Shown here one piece after another: positions 18,689 to 30,167 of a stretch of 64,000 bases of DNA (the first letter of the stretch is position 1; every line of letters starts with the position of its first letter). The DNA comes from an uncultured Carboxylicivirga sp. Lineage in GTDB: Bacteria > Bacteroidota > Bacteroidia > Bacteroidales > Marinilabiliaceae. Location: contig NZ_OY764327.1 of NCBI RefSeq assembly GCF_963668385.1, positions 620,001 through 684,000 of the forward strand. Reading direction: 5' to 3'. The translations under genes and the position numbers were made by a program. The notes beneath the pieces are model-generated. The model was given only the letters and a program-made list of their open reading frames with translations. It was not told the origin of the DNA and ran no database searches.

Positions 18689-20002
18689 TTATTCTTGGTA
18701 GTTGACTTTTTCCATATACCAAGCCAAATTTTGTGATTTAGGCCTTTCTATAGGCAAACCATACAAACGATCCCACACCTGCTGAGCCAAAACTCCCAAT
18801 GCTCTTGATACGCCAAATAATACGGTATAAATTGGATATTCGGTAATACCATATGATGATAAAAGCGATCCACTAATGGCATCAACATTTGGCCATGGAT
18901 TTTTTACTTTACCAGTAGCTGATAAAACCTCGGGTACAACATTATAAATTTTTTCTACTAATTGTATTAGTGGAGCATCAGGAATATACTTTTTAGCAAA
19001 CTCTAGTTGTACTGAAAAACGAGGATCTGTCTTCCTTAAAACAGCATGACCATATCCCGGTATTACCTGCCCATTACTTAAGGTTTCTTTGGCATATTCT
19101 CTAATTTGATCTTCTGATGGATTTTCATCCCCAAGATCCCGTAACATCTTGTGTATCCAATGCATTACATTTTGGTTAGCCATTCCATGAAGTGGACCTG
19201 CTAAACCATTCATTCCTGCCGAAAAGCTATAATATGGATTTGCTAATGCTGAACCAACAAGATGGGTAGCATGTGCTGATACATTACCACCTTCATGATC
19301 TGCATGAATTAACATATACAGCCTCATTAATCGTTTCACTTCAACAGCATCAAATCCCATCATATGAGCTAAGTTACCTGCCCAGTCAAGACTTGGATCC
19401 ATTTCGATATACTGCTCATTATGGAACACCCTTCTGTAAATATAAGCAGCTATAACAGGTAGGCGAGCAATTAAATCCATTACTCCTTCATAGGTTGGAT
19501 CCCAGTAATCTTTTTTATCCATTCCAGCTAAAAAAGCCTTCCTAAACTGCGACTCAGTAGACATTGCCAATATGGCCGTATTAAACTGTATCATAGGATG
19601 GGCATCTTTAGGTAATGCATTAATAACATCAAATACATGTGGTGGTATATTTAATGCTCTTTGTGACCACTGATTACTAATAAAATTTACATCTGCTTTA
19701 GTTGGTAACTCACCCGTCAACATTAAATAAAATAATCCTTCAGGTAATGGTTCTCCTTCATCCTGAATTTTTGGCAGTAATTGTTGCAACTGAGGGATAG
19801 TATATCCACGAAAACGAATTCCTTCATCAGGATCTAACTTCGAAGTACAGGTAAGTAATGAGACCATACCTTTCATCCCTGTTAGAACCTGACCTAATGT
19901 AACTTCCTGAATAGACTGATCCCCATATTTTTTTATAAGGTTTCTAACTATTTCGGCTTTTGGCTTTCCTATGTCAATTAGTTTTTCTTTTATATAATCC
20001 AT
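18689..20002 (-). CDS. gltA: Citrate synthase, eukaryote/mitochondrial-like type
   Basis: The enzyme condenses acetyl-CoA and oxaloacetate to citrate. The start at 20002 (MDYIKEKLIDIGKPKAE, 437 residues) is chosen; the in-frame ATG at 20071 adds 23 residues unlike the family. Motifs resemble the mitochondrial enzyme more than the E. coli hexameric type: IRFRGYTIPQ, HADHEGGNVSAHATHLVGSA (catalytic His), GLAGPLHGMAN, and PGYGHAVLRKTDPRF (second catalytic His and substrate-binding Arg). The gene stands alone: a terminator follows it, and a terminator of the upstream eno gene lies behind it. Confidence 0.95.
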   Translation of the reverse strand: MDYIKEKLIDIGKPKAEIVRNLIKKYGDQSIQEVTLGQVLTGMKGMVSLLTCTSKLDPDEGIRFRGYTIPQLQQLLPKIQDEGEPLPEGLFYLMLTGELPTKADVNFISNQWSQRALNIPPHVFDVINALPKDAHPMIQFNTAILAMSTESQFRKAFLAGMDKKDYWDPTYEGVMDLIARLPVIAAYIYRRVFHNEQYIEMDPSLDWAGNLAHMMGFDAVEVKRLMRLYMLIHADHEGGNVSAHATHLVGSALANPYYSFSAGMNGLAGPLHGMANQNVMHWIHKMLRDLGDENPSEDQIREYAKETLSNGQVIPGYGHAVLRKTDPRFSVQLEFAKKYIPDAPLIQLVEKIYNVVPEVLSATGKVKNPWPNVDAISGSLLSSYGITEYPIYTVLFGVSRALGVLAQQVWDRLYGLPIERPKSQNLAWYMEKVNYQE

Positions 20003-20194
20003 GCTATTTGGCTGTGTTATTAAAAAAAGGGTACCTACAAATCTTTTTGTAGTAAAGTAATCTTTAAACACTTATTAAAAGCCTTTTGTTTTACAACATG
20101 CAATTTGATTTACTACTTGATTAACACTAGAAATAAATATAGTTTAATATCCATGCAAAGACGGTTTTACAATAGCCCAGTATAGATAAGTTTT

Positions 20195-20208
20195 TTTCCA
20201 TATGGAAA
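20195..20208. repeat. 14-bp perfect palindrome between eno and gltA
   Basis: TTTCCATATGGAAA lies about 190 bases upstream of the gltA start and just past the eno terminator. It could be an operator for gltA, but a palindrome this short in AT-rich DNA may be chance. Confidence 0.3.
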
Positions 20209-20235
20209 CTAAATACTCTTTAAGAAAGAAGGAAC

Positions 20236-20264
20236 AAAAAAGGCTGCCTGAAATCAGACAGCCT
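20236..20264 (-). terminator. Terminator of eno
   Basis: On the minus strand aaggctgtctga and tcaggcagcctt form a 12-bp stem (one wobble) with a 2-base nominal loop, followed by a T6 run. It lies 22 bases past the eno stop. Confidence 0.9.
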
Positions 20265-20285
20265 TTACATATAATGAAGGTTCAA

Positions 20286-21599
<1,314 letters not shown>

Positions 21600-21622
21600 T
21601 TATGTATTGATAGAAAAATTCT

Positions 21623-21658
21623 AAAAAAAAAGGATAATGTCCTCTTCGACAATTATCC
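21623..21658 (-). terminator. Second terminator of the ribosomal cluster
   Basis: On the minus strand ggataat(t)gtc pairs with gac-attatcc (one bulge), loop gaaga plus g, followed by T9. It lies downstream of the first terminator and upstream of eno. Confidence 0.8.
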
Positions 21659-21679
21659 CCAAATTTACATCAAACAAAG

Positions 21680-21710
21680 AAAAAAAGGAAAAACTTACGT
21701 CTTTCCTTTC
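21680..21710 (-). terminator. First terminator of the ribosomal cluster, after rplQ
   Basis: On the minus strand aaaggaaa and tttccttt form a stem followed directly by T's, 12 bases past the rplQ stop. Together with the one at 21623-21658 it makes a tandem stop for the ~18-kb operon. Confidence 0.75.
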
Positions 21711-21721
21711 TTTAAAAAATG

Positions 21722-22258
21722 TTATTCTTTTGATTCGGCATCAGTAGACTCCGAAGATTGCTCACCAGAAGTAGATTCTTGAGCTGGAGCTTCAGCAACA
21801 GCAGCAGGTGCTGCAGCAGCTTTACTACGTCCGCGTCTTGTTCTCTTACCTTTAGTTGAGGCTTTCTTAGTCTCTAACATATTTTCATTGTAGTCAACCA
21901 ATTCGATATAACACATTTCAGCGTTATCACCTAAACGATTACCTAACTTTAAAATACGAGTATATCCTCCTGGACGATCTGCTACTTTTTCAGCAACATC
22001 AGTAAATAACTCTTTTACAGCGTACTTATCTTTCAAATAAGAAAATACGGTACGTTGAGCGTGAGTTTTCTCTTCAACCGTGCTCAAACCTTTGGTCTTA
22101 GTAATAAGAGGCTCCACATAAATACGTAATGCTTTTGCTTTTGCTACGGTAGTCTTGATTCTTTTGTGAAGGATCAAAGACGAAGCCATATTAGCTAACA
22201 TAGCTTTACGGTGTGCGCTCTTACGACCTAAATGATTAAATTTCTTTCTATGTCTCAT
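21722..22258 (-). CDS. rplQ: 50S ribosomal protein L17
   Basis: The core (residues 1-~120) is typical L17: [20 protein letters not shown] and the '[24 protein letters not shown]' region. The total of 178 residues is longer than the E. coli form because of a low-complexity C-terminal tail rich in Lys/Arg, then Ala, then Ser/Glu (about 130-178). Such tails are common on Bacteroidota L17. It is the last gene of the cluster, five bases after rpoA, and is followed by two terminators. Confidence 0.97.
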   Translation of the reverse strand: MRHRKKFNHLGRKSAHRKAMLANMASSLILHKRIKTTVAKAKALRIYVEPLITKTKGLSTVEEKTHAQRTVFSYLKDKYAVKELFTDVAEKVADRPGGYTRILKLGNRLGDNAEMCYIELVDYNENMLETKKASTKGKRTRRGRSKAAAAPAAVAEAPAQESTSGEQSSESTDAESKE

Positions 22259-22263
22259 CGCGA

Positions 22264-23256
22264 TTATTCCTTGTCTAATTTATACTTTGCGGTATCCATT
22301 CCGAAAGTCAGTCCCATATTAAGTAACAGATCATCTAGCTCTGTTAGAGACTTCTTACCAAAGTTACGGAATTTAAGTAAATCATTACGGTTGAAAGTAA
22401 CTAACTCACCTAATGTTTCAACATCAGCAGCCTTTAAACAATTTAAAGCACGTACTGAAAGATCCATATCCACTAACTTAGTTTTCAGAAGTTGACGCAT
22501 GTGTAATACTTCTTCATCGAATTCTTCATTACCAAATTTTTCATCAGAATCGAGAGTAATCTTCTCATCTGAAAATAGCATGAAGTGATAAATAAGAATT
22601 TTAGCTGCTTCCTTCAAGGCATCTTTTGGATGGATTGAACCATCAGATTCAATTTCAATAACCAACTTTTCGTAGTCTGTTTTTTGTTCTACACGATAAT
22701 TTTCAATCGAATATTTAACATTACGAATAGGGGTATAAATTGAATCAATAGCAATTACACCAAATTCTGCCTCAACAGGTTTATTTTCGTCTGAAACAAC
22801 ATAACCACGACCTTTATTGATAGTTATAGTCATTTGCAGATTTACTTCTGGATTCATTTTAGCAATAACTAACTCTGGATTTAAAACCTCAAAGTTTGTC
22901 ATAAACTGATTTAAATCACCCGCAGTAAATTCTTCTTTACCTGAAATAGAAACGTTCACAATTTCCTGATCTGTTTCTTCAACCAGGCTCTTGAAGCGTA
23001 CCTGTTTAAGGTTAAGAACGATTGAAGTAACATCATTAATTACTCCAGGTATACTAGAGAATTCATGATCAACTCCTTCGATCTTGACAGTAGTAATTGC
23101 GTATCCCTCTAAAGAGTTCAACAAAATTCTTCTTAAGGCGTTTCCAACTGTAATACCATATCCCGGTTCGAGCGGACGAAATTCAAATTTGCCGAATTTA
23201 TCGTCGGCTTCCAGCATGATTACTTTATCAGGTTTTTGGAATGCTAATATTGCCAT
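22264..23256 (-). CDS. rpoA: RNA polymerase alpha subunit
   Basis: This 330-residue protein has an N-terminal assembly domain ([23 protein letters not shown] split: '[13 protein letters not shown]' and '[14 protein letters not shown]') and a C-terminal helix-hairpin-helix domain ([20 protein letters not shown], then [16 protein letters not shown]). The C-terminal domain binds UP elements and activators. It sits in the alpha part of the cluster, nine bases downstream of rpsD. Confidence 0.98.
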   Translation of the reverse strand: MAILAFQKPDKVIMLEADDKFGKFEFRPLEPGYGITVGNALRRILLNSLEGYAITTVKIEGVDHEFSSIPGVINDVTSIVLNLKQVRFKSLVEETDQEIVNVSISGKEEFTAGDLNQFMTNFEVLNPELVIAKMNPEVNLQMTITINKGRGYVVSDENKPVEAEFGVIAIDSIYTPIRNVKYSIENYRVEQKTDYEKLVIEIESDGSIHPKDALKEAAKILIYHFMLFSDEKITLDSDEKFGNEEFDEEVLHMRQLLKTKLVDMDLSVRALNCLKAADVETLGELVTFNRNDLLKFRNFGKKSLTELDDLLLNMGLTFGMDTAKYKLDKE

Positions 23257-23265
23257 AAGAATTAA

Positions 23266-23871
23266 TTATTTAGAATACAATTCAACTATCAACTGTTCTT
23301 TAATATTTTCAGGAATATCGCTTCTTTCAGGCACTGTTAAAAATTTACCTGTTAGAGATGTGTTATCCCATTCAATCCAAGAAAATTTATGCGCTCCAGA
23401 ATTAGCCAATGAATCTGTAATTACTTCTAAAGATTTTGACTTTTCGCGGATTCCAACAATTTGATCAGGTTTAACCTGATATGAAGGAATATTTACAATA
23501 CCACCATCAACAACAATATGACGATGAGATACTAATTGACGCGCTGCTGCACGAGTAGGGGCAATACCCATACGGAATACAACATTATCTAAACGCGATT
23601 CTAGAAGACCAAGTAGCACTTCACCAGTTACACCTTTACTACGAGATGCTTTTTTGTATAGGTTACGGAATTGTTTTTCTAACACACCGTAAGTGTACTT
23701 CGCTTTTTGCTTTTCTTTTAACTGCAAACCGTATTCGCTTGTTTTTCTACGACGGTTTGCGCCGTGTTGCCCTGGAGGAAAATTTCTTCTTTCGAAATTT
23801 TTATCCGGACCATAAATCGCTTCACCAAATTTACGAGCGATTTTTGTTTTTGGACCAATATATCTAGCCAT
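23266..23871 (-). CDS. rpsD: 30S ribosomal protein S4
   Basis: The protein has 201 residues: an N-terminal segment [17 protein letters not shown] without the zinc cysteine set, then the S4 RNA-binding domain ([39 protein letters not shown]). In E. coli S4 represses the alpha operon; no such leader fold is assigned here. A 144-base gap with a 14-bp tandem repeat precedes the gene, the longest gap within the cluster. Confidence 0.98.
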   Translation of the reverse strand: MARYIGPKTKIARKFGEAIYGPDKNFERRNFPPGQHGANRRRKTSEYGLQLKEKQKAKYTYGVLEKQFRNLYKKASRSKGVTGEVLLGLLESRLDNVVFRMGIAPTRAAARQLVSHRHIVVDGGIVNIPSYQVKPDQIVGIREKSKSLEVITDSLANSGAHKFSWIEWDNTSLTGKFLTVPERSDIPENIKEQLIVELYSK

Positions 23872-23880
23872 TCTTCTAAA

Positions 23881-23908
23881 TTTTTGACTTTAAATTTTTG
23901 ACTTTAAA
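23881..23908. repeat. 14-bp tandem repeat (two copies) just upstream of rpsD
   Basis: TTTTTGACTTTAAA occurs twice back to back on the plus strand, starting 10 bases from the rpsD start codon. It lies in the S4 mRNA leader. It may be slippage or a binding site; no function can be shown. Confidence 0.7.
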
Positions 23909-24015
23909 TATTGAATATGGCAGCCGCACGATTATAGAGAGGATGTAATAATCTTATAACCAATTCTTATTCAAAATTCTCCGTCAAAAACCTATGGTTA
24001 ATAACTAGTGAGAAA

Positions 24016-24405
24016 TTAAACTCTTCTACGTTTCGGTGGACGACAACCATTATGTGGCAATGGAGTAACATCAACAATTTCTGTTACTTCGATACCAGCT
24101 GCATGAATTGAACGCATTGCAGATTCACGACCATTACCTGGACCTTTCACATACACTTTTACCTTTCTTAATCCTAAGTCGAAAGCTACTTTTGAACAAT
24201 CAGTAGCTGCCATTTGTGCGGCATAAGGAGTGTTCTTTTTAGAACCTTTAAATCCCATTTTACCTGCACTTGACCAAGAGATCACCTGACCGTTAGTATT
24301 AGTCAGCGAAATAATAATGTTGTTGAAAGATGAATGGATATGAGCCTGTCCCTGCGCTTCCACTTTAACGACTCTCTTTTTCTGAGATCCTGACTTCTTT
24401 GCCAT
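24016..24405 (-). CDS. rpsK: 30S ribosomal protein S11
   Basis: The 129-residue S11 has the motifs [21 protein letters not shown], split by the loop, '[19 protein letters not shown]' and the C-terminal [15 protein letters not shown]. It lies ten bases downstream of rpsM. Confidence 0.98.
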   Translation of the reverse strand: MAKKSGSQKKRVVKVEAQGQAHIHSSFNNIIISLTNTNGQVISWSSAGKMGFKGSKKNTPYAAQMAATDCSKVAFDLGLRKVKVYVKGPGNGRESAMRSIHAAGIEVTEIVDVTPLPHNGCRPPKRRRV

Positions 24406-24415
24406 ATCTTACTTA

Positions 24416-24793
24416 TTATTTAGTGGCTTTCTTTTTATTTGCAACAGTCTTCTTCTTACCTTTACGGGTACGAGCATTGTTCTTAGTATGTTGTCCACGT
24501 AATGGTAAACCAATACGATGACGAATACCACGATAACAACCAATATCCATCAAACGTTTGATGTTTAATTGTATCTCAGAACGAAGTTCACCTTCGATTT
24601 TGTAGCTATTAGCGATAGATTCACGAATAGCCTTTACTTGCTCGTCAGTCCACTCTGATACTTTTAAATCAGCGTCAACACCAACGGTCTTAAGAATTTC
24701 AGTAGCTCTGCTACGGCCAATACCGTAGATGTAAGTCAAAGCTATTTCTCCTCTTTTATTTGAGGGTATATCAACTCCAGCAATCCTTGCCAT
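24416..24793 (-). CDS. rpsM: 30S ribosomal protein S13
   Basis: The 125-residue S13 starts [20 protein letters not shown]. It has the helix-hairpin-helix [12 protein letters not shown] and the basic tail with [20 protein letters not shown]. It sits four bases after the rpmJ stop. Confidence 0.98.
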   Translation of the reverse strand: MARIAGVDIPSNKRGEIALTYIYGIGRSRATEILKTVGVDADLKVSEWTDEQVKAIRESIANSYKIEGELRSEIQLNIKRLMDIGCYRGIRHRIGLPLRGQHTKNNARTRKGKKKTVANKKKATK

Positions 24794-24797
24794 AATA

Positions 24798-24914
24798 TTA
24801 TCCTTGACGTTGTTTAAACTTTGGATTCTTCTTATTAATCACGTATAAGCGCCCTTTTCGTTTTACGATTTTACAATCGGCACTTCTCTTTTTTATAGAT
24901 GCTCTAACCTTCAT
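24798..24914 (-). CDS. rpmJ: 50S ribosomal protein L36, zinc-free form
   Basis: This 38-residue protein was read directly from the minus strand: [15 protein letters not shown], then [19 protein letters not shown], ending QRQG. Only one cysteine (C14) is left of the C-x2-C ... C ... H zinc ribbon, so it is the C-minus form usual in this phylum. It sits between infA and rpsM, the standard order, with a 14-base gap to infA. Confidence 0.96.
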   Translation of the reverse strand: MKVRASIKKRSADCKIVKRKGRLYVINKKNPKFKQRQG

Positions 24915-24928
24915 GATCAGTAACTTTA

Positions 24929-25147
24929 CTATTTATATCTATAGGATATTCTTCCTTTTGTCAAATCATACGGAGACATCTCTACTTTCACTTTATCTCC
25001 AGGTAAGATTTTGATATAGTGCATACGCATCTTTCCTGAAATATGTGCAGTAATGATATGTCCGTTCTCCAACTCCACTCTAAACATGGCATTGGATAAG
25101 GCTTCAATAATTGTACCGTCTTGTTCTATAGACGCTTGCTTCGCCAT
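24929..25147 (-). CDS. infA: Translation initiation factor IF-1
   Basis: This 72-residue single OB-fold protein ([58 protein letters not shown]) blocks the A site during initiation. It lies between map and rpmJ, 14 bases after map. Confidence 0.98.
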   Translation of the reverse strand: MAKQASIEQDGTIIEALSNAMFRVELENGHIITAHISGKMRMHYIKILPGDKVKVEMSPYDLTKGRISYRYK

Positions 25148-25161
25148 AATTGTATAACTTT

Positions 25162-25947
25162 TTATTTTTCAGACCGCAAAGTTAATACTTCTTCTACAAA
25201 TTTAAAACTAGAAAGTATATCTGCTTCACCTTTTCTTATTGCAACAGTATGTTCATAATGAGCTGAAACCCGCTTATCTGCTGTTCTGATGGTCCATCCA
25301 TCGTCTTCTTGAATAATTTGACGTTTGCCTAAATTAATCATTGGTTCAATGGCAATTACCATTCCAGCTTTTAATTTGGTTCCATTTCCCTTACGTCCGT
25401 AGTTAGGAACTTCAGGCGATTCGTGAAGATCACGACCAATACCATGTCCAACCATCTCTCTTACGACTGAATAACCACGCTCTTCTGTATATTTCTGAAC
25501 AGCATGACCTATATCACCCAAGCGATTATTCTCTACAGCTTGCTCTATTCCTTTATATAACGATTCTTTAGTAGCTTCAAGCAATGCTTTTACTTCTGGT
25601 GCAACTTCACCTACCATAAAAGTATAAGCTGAATCACCATAAAAACCATTCTTTAAGGCTCCACAATCAACTGATACAACATCACCCTCTTGCAAAGGTA
25701 TATTATTTGGTATCCCGTGTACTACTTGCTCGTTTACAGACATGCAAAGCGAGTTTGGAAAACCGTTATAATTTAAAAAGGCAGGAGTACCTCCATTATC
25801 TCTAATGAAGGTCTCTGCAATTTTATCTAGTTCTAACGTAGAAACACCAGGTTTAATAACCTTAGCTACTTCTGCGAGCGTTTTAGCAACAATTAAGTTA
25901 CTCTCACGCATCAACTCTATTTCTTCGTCAGTCTTTAAATAAATCAT
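25162..25947 (-). CDS. map: Methionine aminopeptidase, type I
   Basis: This 261-residue metalloenzyme removes the initiator Met. The five metal ligands are visible: D in [20 protein letters not shown] (two Asp), H in [19 protein letters not shown] in IAIEPMI and E in the HYEHTVAI segment. The ~260 length without an N-terminal zinc-finger extension is the minimal type I form. It lies between secY and infA as usual in spc-type operons. Confidence 0.97.
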   Translation of the reverse strand: MIYLKTDEEIELMRESNLIVAKTLAEVAKVIKPGVSTLELDKIAETFIRDNGGTPAFLNYNGFPNSLCMSVNEQVVHGIPNNIPLQEGDVVSVDCGALKNGFYGDSAYTFMVGEVAPEVKALLEATKESLYKGIEQAVENNRLGDIGHAVQKYTEERGYSVVREMVGHGIGRDLHESPEVPNYGRKGNGTKLKAGMVIAIEPMINLGKRQIIQEDDGWTIRTADKRVSAHYEHTVAIRKGEADILSSFKFVEEVLTLRSEK

Positions 25948-25968
25948 TCTAATGATACTTATTTTGCA

Positions 25969-27312
25969 TTAATAAATGGCAGCTCCACCTCCGGATCTAC
26001 CCATTATCCTACCTGTTTTAGTTAATCCATCATAATGTCTCATTAACAAATGACTTTCGATTTGCTGCAAAGTATCAAGAACAACTCCTACTAGAATTAG
26101 TAGTGATGTACCTCCATAAAAATGCGCAAATCCTTGATCAACTCCAGCCATCATTGCAAAAGCAGGTAAGATAGCTACAATGGCTAATAAAACAGAACCA
26201 GGAAGTGTAATTTTTGACATTACTGAATCCAAGAACTCAACAGTTTTTTTACCAGGTTTAACACCTGGAATAAATCCACCGTTACGTTTCATATCTTCTG
26301 CCATTTGTGTAGGATTAATGGTTATTGCTGTATAAAAATACGTAAAAGCAATAATCATTAAAGCAAATATAAAGTTATACCAAAAACCGGTAAAATTAGC
26401 AAATATAGCAGCAAACCCAGTTGCAGTTTCACTATCAACAAATCCTGCAAATGTTACAGGGATAAACATGATAGCTTGAGCAAAGATTATTGGCATTACG
26501 CCAGCTGCATTTACTTTTAACGGAATGTATTGACGAACTCCGCCATATTGTTTATTACCAACAATTCGTTTTGCATACTGTACAGGAATACGACGAGTAC
26601 CCTGAACCAAAAGAATCGTACCAGCAAATACAAAGAACAATACAACAAATTCTATTAGCAACATCACCAAACCACCGCTACCGCTTGAAGCTTCTAATCG
26701 CGATACGAATTCTGCAATCAGATTCTGAGGAAGACGAGCAATAATACCAATCATAATGATTAATGAGATACCATTACCAATTCCTTTATCAGTGATACGT
26801 TCACCTAACCACATTACAAACATTGTTCCTGCAGTTAAGATAATAATACTGGTTGCAAAAAATCCGAATCCATCATCTACAATAGCACTTGCTGATTGTG
26901 CTCTAAGGTTGGCAATAAAACCAGGCCCTTGTACAAGCAAAATAATTACAGTCAAATACCTTGTAATCTGGTTAATCTTTCTACGTCCACTTTCGCCTTC
27001 GCGTTGTAAACGTTGAAAATATGGTACTGCTATACCCATTAACTGAATTACAATTGAAGCAGAGATGTAAGGCATAATTCCCAATGCGAAAATAGAAGCA
27101 TTAGAAAATGCACCTCCAGAGAACATATCAAGAAGTCCAAGTACTCCGTCTCTAGTTTGATCTTTTAGAGCCGACAATTCAGTAGGATCAATCCCCGGTA
27201 AAACCACAAAAGAACCCAAACGGTAAATTAATAAATACACTAATGTTGTTAGGATTCGGGATTTTAACTCCTCAATTTTCCAGATGTTGCGGATGGTTTC
27301 GAATAGTTTCAT
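25969..27312 (-). CDS. secY: Protein translocase subunit SecY
   Basis: This 447-residue inner-membrane channel protein has about ten hydrophobic segments. Recognisable motifs are YRLGSFVVLPGID, PYISASIVIQLM (plug/TM2), the FQRLQREGESGRRKINQITRY loop, split after GRRK, and the C-terminal ESHLLMRHYDGLTK. It overlaps neither neighbour; rplO ends four bases upstream. Confidence 0.98.
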   Translation of the reverse strand: MKLFETIRNIWKIEELKSRILTTLVYLLIYRLGSFVVLPGIDPTELSALKDQTRDGVLGLLDMFSGGAFSNASIFALGIMPYISASIVIQLMGIAVPYFQRLQREGESGRRKINQITRYLTVIILLVQGPGFIANLRAQSASAIVDDGFGFFATSIIILTAGTMFVMWLGERITDKGIGNGISLIIMIGIIARLPQNLIAEFVSRLEASSGSGGLVMLLIEFVVLFFVFAGTILLVQGTRRIPVQYAKRIVGNKQYGGVRQYIPLKVNAAGVMPIIFAQAIMFIPVTFAGFVDSETATGFAAIFANFTGFWYNFIFALMIIAFTYFYTAITINPTQMAEDMKRNGGFIPGVKPGKKTVEFLDSVMSKITLPGSVLLAIVAILPAFAMMAGVDQGFAHFYGGTSLLILVGVVLDTLQQIESHLLMRHYDGLTKTGRIMGRSGGGAAIY

Positions 27313-27316
27313 TCAA

Positions 27317-27763
27317 TTACAGTTTTACTACGGTTCCTTGAGCAGCTTCGATAGCTTCGATAGCTGACTTTGAGAATGCATGAGCTTTTACTTCCAATTT
27401 GGCTTTCAACTCACCATTACCTAAAATCTTAACTAAATCGTTTTTGCTAATCAGACCAGCTTCCCTCAATGATTCAGGTTCAATAACTGTAAGGCTTTTT
27501 TTCTCAGCCAACACTTGTAGAAGCTCTAAATTTACAGCCTTATATTCTACACGGTTAATGTTTTTGAACCCGAATTTAGGAACCCTTCTCTGCAATGGCA
27601 TCTGTCCTCCTTCAAATCCGAACTTACGAGAGTAACCTGATCTAGATTTAGCTCCTTTGTGACCACGAGTAGCAGTACCACCCTTGCCAGAACCTTGTCC
27701 TCGACCAATTCGCTTTGAAGCTTTTACTGAGCCTTTTGCAGGTCTTAAGTTATTTAAATTCAT
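27317..27763 (-). CDS. rplO: 50S ribosomal protein L15
   Basis: The 148-residue L15 has the glycine-rich N-terminal region [20 protein letters not shown] and a globular C-terminal domain ([20 protein letters not shown]). It lies 28 bases downstream of rpmD. Confidence 0.98.
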   Translation of the reverse strand: MNLNNLRPAKGSVKASKRIGRGQGSGKGGTATRGHKGAKSRSGYSRKFGFEGGQMPLQRRVPKFGFKNINRVEYKAVNLELLQVLAEKKSLTVIEPESLREAGLISKNDLVKILGNGELKAKLEVKAHAFSKSAIEAIEAAQGTVVKL

Positions 27764-27791
27764 ATTATTTTATCTAATTCGTTTGACCAAA

Positions 27792-27968
27792 TTATCTTTC
27801 TACTGACACTAAGTGCAGTACTTTTTGAACCATTCCTTCAATCTGAGGTGTAGCCTCATGTTCAACGGTTTGTTGAAGTTTCTTCAACCCAAGGGCTGCC
27901 AAAGTATTTTTTTGTCTGGCAGTGGCCCCGATTTTACTCTTAACTTGAGTTACTTTTATCTTAGCCAT
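27792..27968 (-). CDS. rpmD: 50S ribosomal protein L30
   Basis: This 58-residue protein was read directly from the minus strand. It starts MAKIKVTQVKSKIGATARQK and continues NTLAALGLKKLQQTVEHEAT with C-terminus HLVSVER. The 'KVTQVKSxIG' strand and 'TLxALGLxKxxxxV' helix are the L30 signature. It lies between rpsE (12-base gap) and rplO, the standard order. Confidence 0.96.
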   Translation of the reverse strand: MAKIKVTQVKSKIGATARQKNTLAALGLKKLQQTVEHEATPQIEGMVQKVLHLVSVER

Positions 27969-27980
27969 TTTTCTCCTTTT

Positions 27981-28499
27981 TTATCCGTTAAATACTTTAT
28001 CCAACGATACTCCTCTAACGGCAGCAACTTCATTAGCATCACGTAATTCAGTTAATGCTTCGATAGTAGCTTTCACCAAGTTATGAGGGTTTGACGAACC
28101 TTTTGATTTCGCCAATACGTCAGTTACACCAACACTCTCTAATACAGCACGCATCGCACCACCAGCTTTAACTCCGGTACCATGAGAAGCAGGTTTAATA
28201 AAAACACTTGCTCCACCAAAACGAGCGTATTGCTCATGAGGAATAGTACCCTTGATAACAGGCACCTTCACTAGATTCTTTTTGGCAGCTTCAACACCTT
28301 TAGCGATAGCAGTCGTAACTTCTCCAGCTTTTCCAAGCCCCCATCCGATCACGCCGTTCTCATTTCCAACCACAACAATGGCAGAAAAACTAAAGGTTCT
28401 ACCACCCTTGGTTACTTTAGTTACCCTGTTGATAGCAACCAAACGATCTTTTAACTCAAGATCGTTATTGTTTCTTACTCTTTTGTTATTTCCAGCCAT
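27981..28499 (-). CDS. rpsE: 30S ribosomal protein S5
   Basis: The 172-residue S5 has the double-stranded RNA-binding N-terminal domain ([20 protein letters not shown]) and the C-terminal domain with [18 protein letters not shown] and [15 protein letters not shown]. It lies six bases downstream of rplR. Confidence 0.98.
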   Translation of the reverse strand: MAGNNKRVRNNNDLELKDRLVAINRVTKVTKGGRTFSFSAIVVVGNENGVIGWGLGKAGEVTTAIAKGVEAAKKNLVKVPVIKGTIPHEQYARFGGASVFIKPASHGTGVKAGGAMRAVLESVGVTDVLAKSKGSSNPHNLVKATIEALTELRDANEVAAVRGVSLDKVFNG

Positions 28500-28505
28500 A
28501 ATCTG

Positions 28506-28862
28506 TTAGAATTTAAGCCCAGCTTCACGAGCTGCTTCAGCTAATTGTTTAACTCTACCATGATATAAGTACCCGTTTCTGTCGAATACAACAGAAGTAA
28601 TACCAGCTTTAGCAGCAACTTCAGCAATATTTTTACCTACTAATGCAGCTTTTTCTGATTTGCTTCCACTTTGATCAGCAACTTCTTTTATTAGTGATGA
28701 GCTTGCAGCTAAAGTTTTACCTGACAAATCATCAATTAATTGTACAGAAATTTGCTTATTGCTTCTGAATACGCTCATTCGAGGACGATCAGCAGTTCCG
28801 CTAATTTTGCTACGAACGCGCATTTTAATTTTTCCTCTTCTCTCTATTTTCGAAAAAGCCAT
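28506..28862 (-). CDS. rplR: 50S ribosomal protein L18
   Basis: The 118-residue 5S-rRNA-binding protein has [20 protein letters not shown] and the C-terminal [20 protein letters not shown], followed by AREAGLKF. It is 20 bases downstream of rplF. Confidence 0.98.
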   Translation of the reverse strand: MAFSKIERRGKIKMRVRSKISGTADRPRMSVFRSNKQISVQLIDDLSGKTLAASSSLIKEVADQSGSKSEKAALVGKNIAEVAAKAGITSVVFDRNGYLYHGRVKQLAEAAREAGLKF

Positions 28863-28882
28863 AACTCCTAATTTAAATTACA

Positions 28883-29434
28883 TTAAACTTTTGCAGATTT
28901 ACCAGCCTTACGACGTACAACCTCACCTTTGAAACGTACACCTTTACCTTTGTAAGGTTCTGGTTTACGTAAAGATCTGATTTTCGCACACACTTGACCA
29001 AGCAATTGCTTGTCTGCTGATTCTAGCGTAATAATAGGGTTGCTCTTTCTATCGGTAACCGCTTCAACTTTAATCTCAGAAGGCAACATTAAATGAATAG
29101 GATGAGAAAAACCTAGGGCTAATTCCAGCAATTGACCTTGGCTGGTAGCACGGTAACCTACACCTACTAATTCAAGTTCTTTTTTGTATCCTTCAGAAAC
29201 ACCAACAACCATGTTGTTGATCAATGAACGATATAAACCGTGCATTGAACGTATTTCTTTTTCATCGTTAGGACGTTCAACTATTAAAGTTCCATCCTCA
29301 ACTTTTACCTCTAATTCGGGGTGAATCGCTTGTGTTAATTCGCCTTTTAGGCCTTTCACTGTTACAGTATTGTCTTTTACTGTTACGTTCACTCCTGAAG
29401 GTATGCTAATCGGTGCTTTTCCAATTCTTGACAT
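28883..29434 (-). CDS. rplF: 50S ribosomal protein L6
   Basis: The 183-residue protein is an internal duplication of the L6 fold. It starts MSRIGKAPISIPSGVNV; the C-terminal half contains the KPEPYKGKGVRFKGEVVRRK binding motif for 23S rRNA. It follows rpsH after 12 bases. Confidence 0.98.
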   Translation of the reverse strand: MSRIGKAPISIPSGVNVTVKDNTVTVKGLKGELTQAIHPELEVKVEDGTLIVERPNDEKEIRSMHGLYRSLINNMVVGVSEGYKKELELVGVGYRATSQGQLLELALGFSHPIHLMLPSEIKVEAVTDRKSNPIITLESADKQLLGQVCAKIRSLRKPEPYKGKGVRFKGEVVRRKAGKSAKV

Positions 29435-29446
29435 AATTTCTTCTTT

Positions 29447-29842
29447 TTAATAAACGTAACACAATACTTCACCTCCGATTTTCTGTACTCGGGCTTCTTT
29501 ATCTGTCATTACACCTTTAGATGTTGACACAATAGCAATACCCAATCCATTCAAAACACGAGGAAGACTTTTGTATCCTGAGTACGAACGTAAACCAGGA
29601 GTACTGACTCTTTTTAGTGATTTGATGGCTGGAGTTTTTGTTTGAGGATCGTATTTCAACGCGATCTTCACAACACCTTGCTTATCATCATCGATAAATT
29701 TGTAATTCAAGATGTACCCTTTCTCGAAAAGAATTTTGGTCATCTCTCTCTTAAGGTTGGAGGCAGGTACCTCAACAACCCTGTGACCCGCCATAATGGC
29801 ATTCCTGATTCTTGTCAGGAAATCTGCTATTGGATCTGTCAT
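29447..29842 (-). CDS. rpsH: 30S ribosomal protein S8
   Basis: The start at 29842 ([15 protein letters not shown]) gives 131 residues, the family length. The in-frame ATG at 29881 adds 13 residues not found in S8 and nearly reaches the rpsN stop. The C-terminal motif [18 protein letters not shown] contacts 16S rRNA. In E. coli S8 represses the spc operon. Confidence 0.96.
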   Translation of the reverse strand: MTDPIADFLTRIRNAIMAGHRVVEVPASNLKREMTKILFEKGYILNYKFIDDDKQGVVKIALKYDPQTKTPAIKSLKRVSTPGLRSYSGYKSLPRVLNGLGIAIVSTSKGVMTDKEARVQKIGGEVLCYVY

Positions 29843-29893
29843 TATATAAAGATTAAATTGATCCCGCATTATGCGGGACAATATTTAACACTC

Positions 29894-30163
29894 TTACCAA
29901 CTTGCTTTTTTAACGCCCGGAATTAACCCGGCTGAAGCCATTTCACGAAATTGGATACGTGAAAGACCAAACTGACGCATATATCCTTTTGGACGACCGG
30001 TTAATTTACAACGGTTGTGCATACGAACAGGAGAAGCATTACGTGGAAGCTTCTGCAAGCCCACGTAATCACCTTCTGCCTTTAATGCGGCACGTTTTTC
30101 AGCGTATTTGGCAACCAGCTTAGCCCTTTTTACTTCACGGGCTTTCATTGATTCCTTAGCCAT
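29894..30163 (-). CDS. rpsN: 30S ribosomal protein S14, zinc-free form
   Basis: The 89-residue S14 ([20 protein letters not shown] ... [20 protein letters not shown] ... [19 protein letters not shown]) has the long form without the paired CxxC zinc motifs; only one cysteine remains. It starts four bases after the rplE stop. Confidence 0.98.
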   Translation of the reverse strand: MAKESMKAREVKRAKLVAKYAEKRAALKAEGDYVGLQKLPRNASPVRMHNRCKLTGRPKGYMRQFGLSRIQFREMASAGLIPGVKKASW

Positions 30164-30167
30164 ATAA

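Noticed and set aside
20003-20071. Longer start for citrate synthase
   Set aside because: The 23 extra residues are unlike the family and carry no targeting signal.
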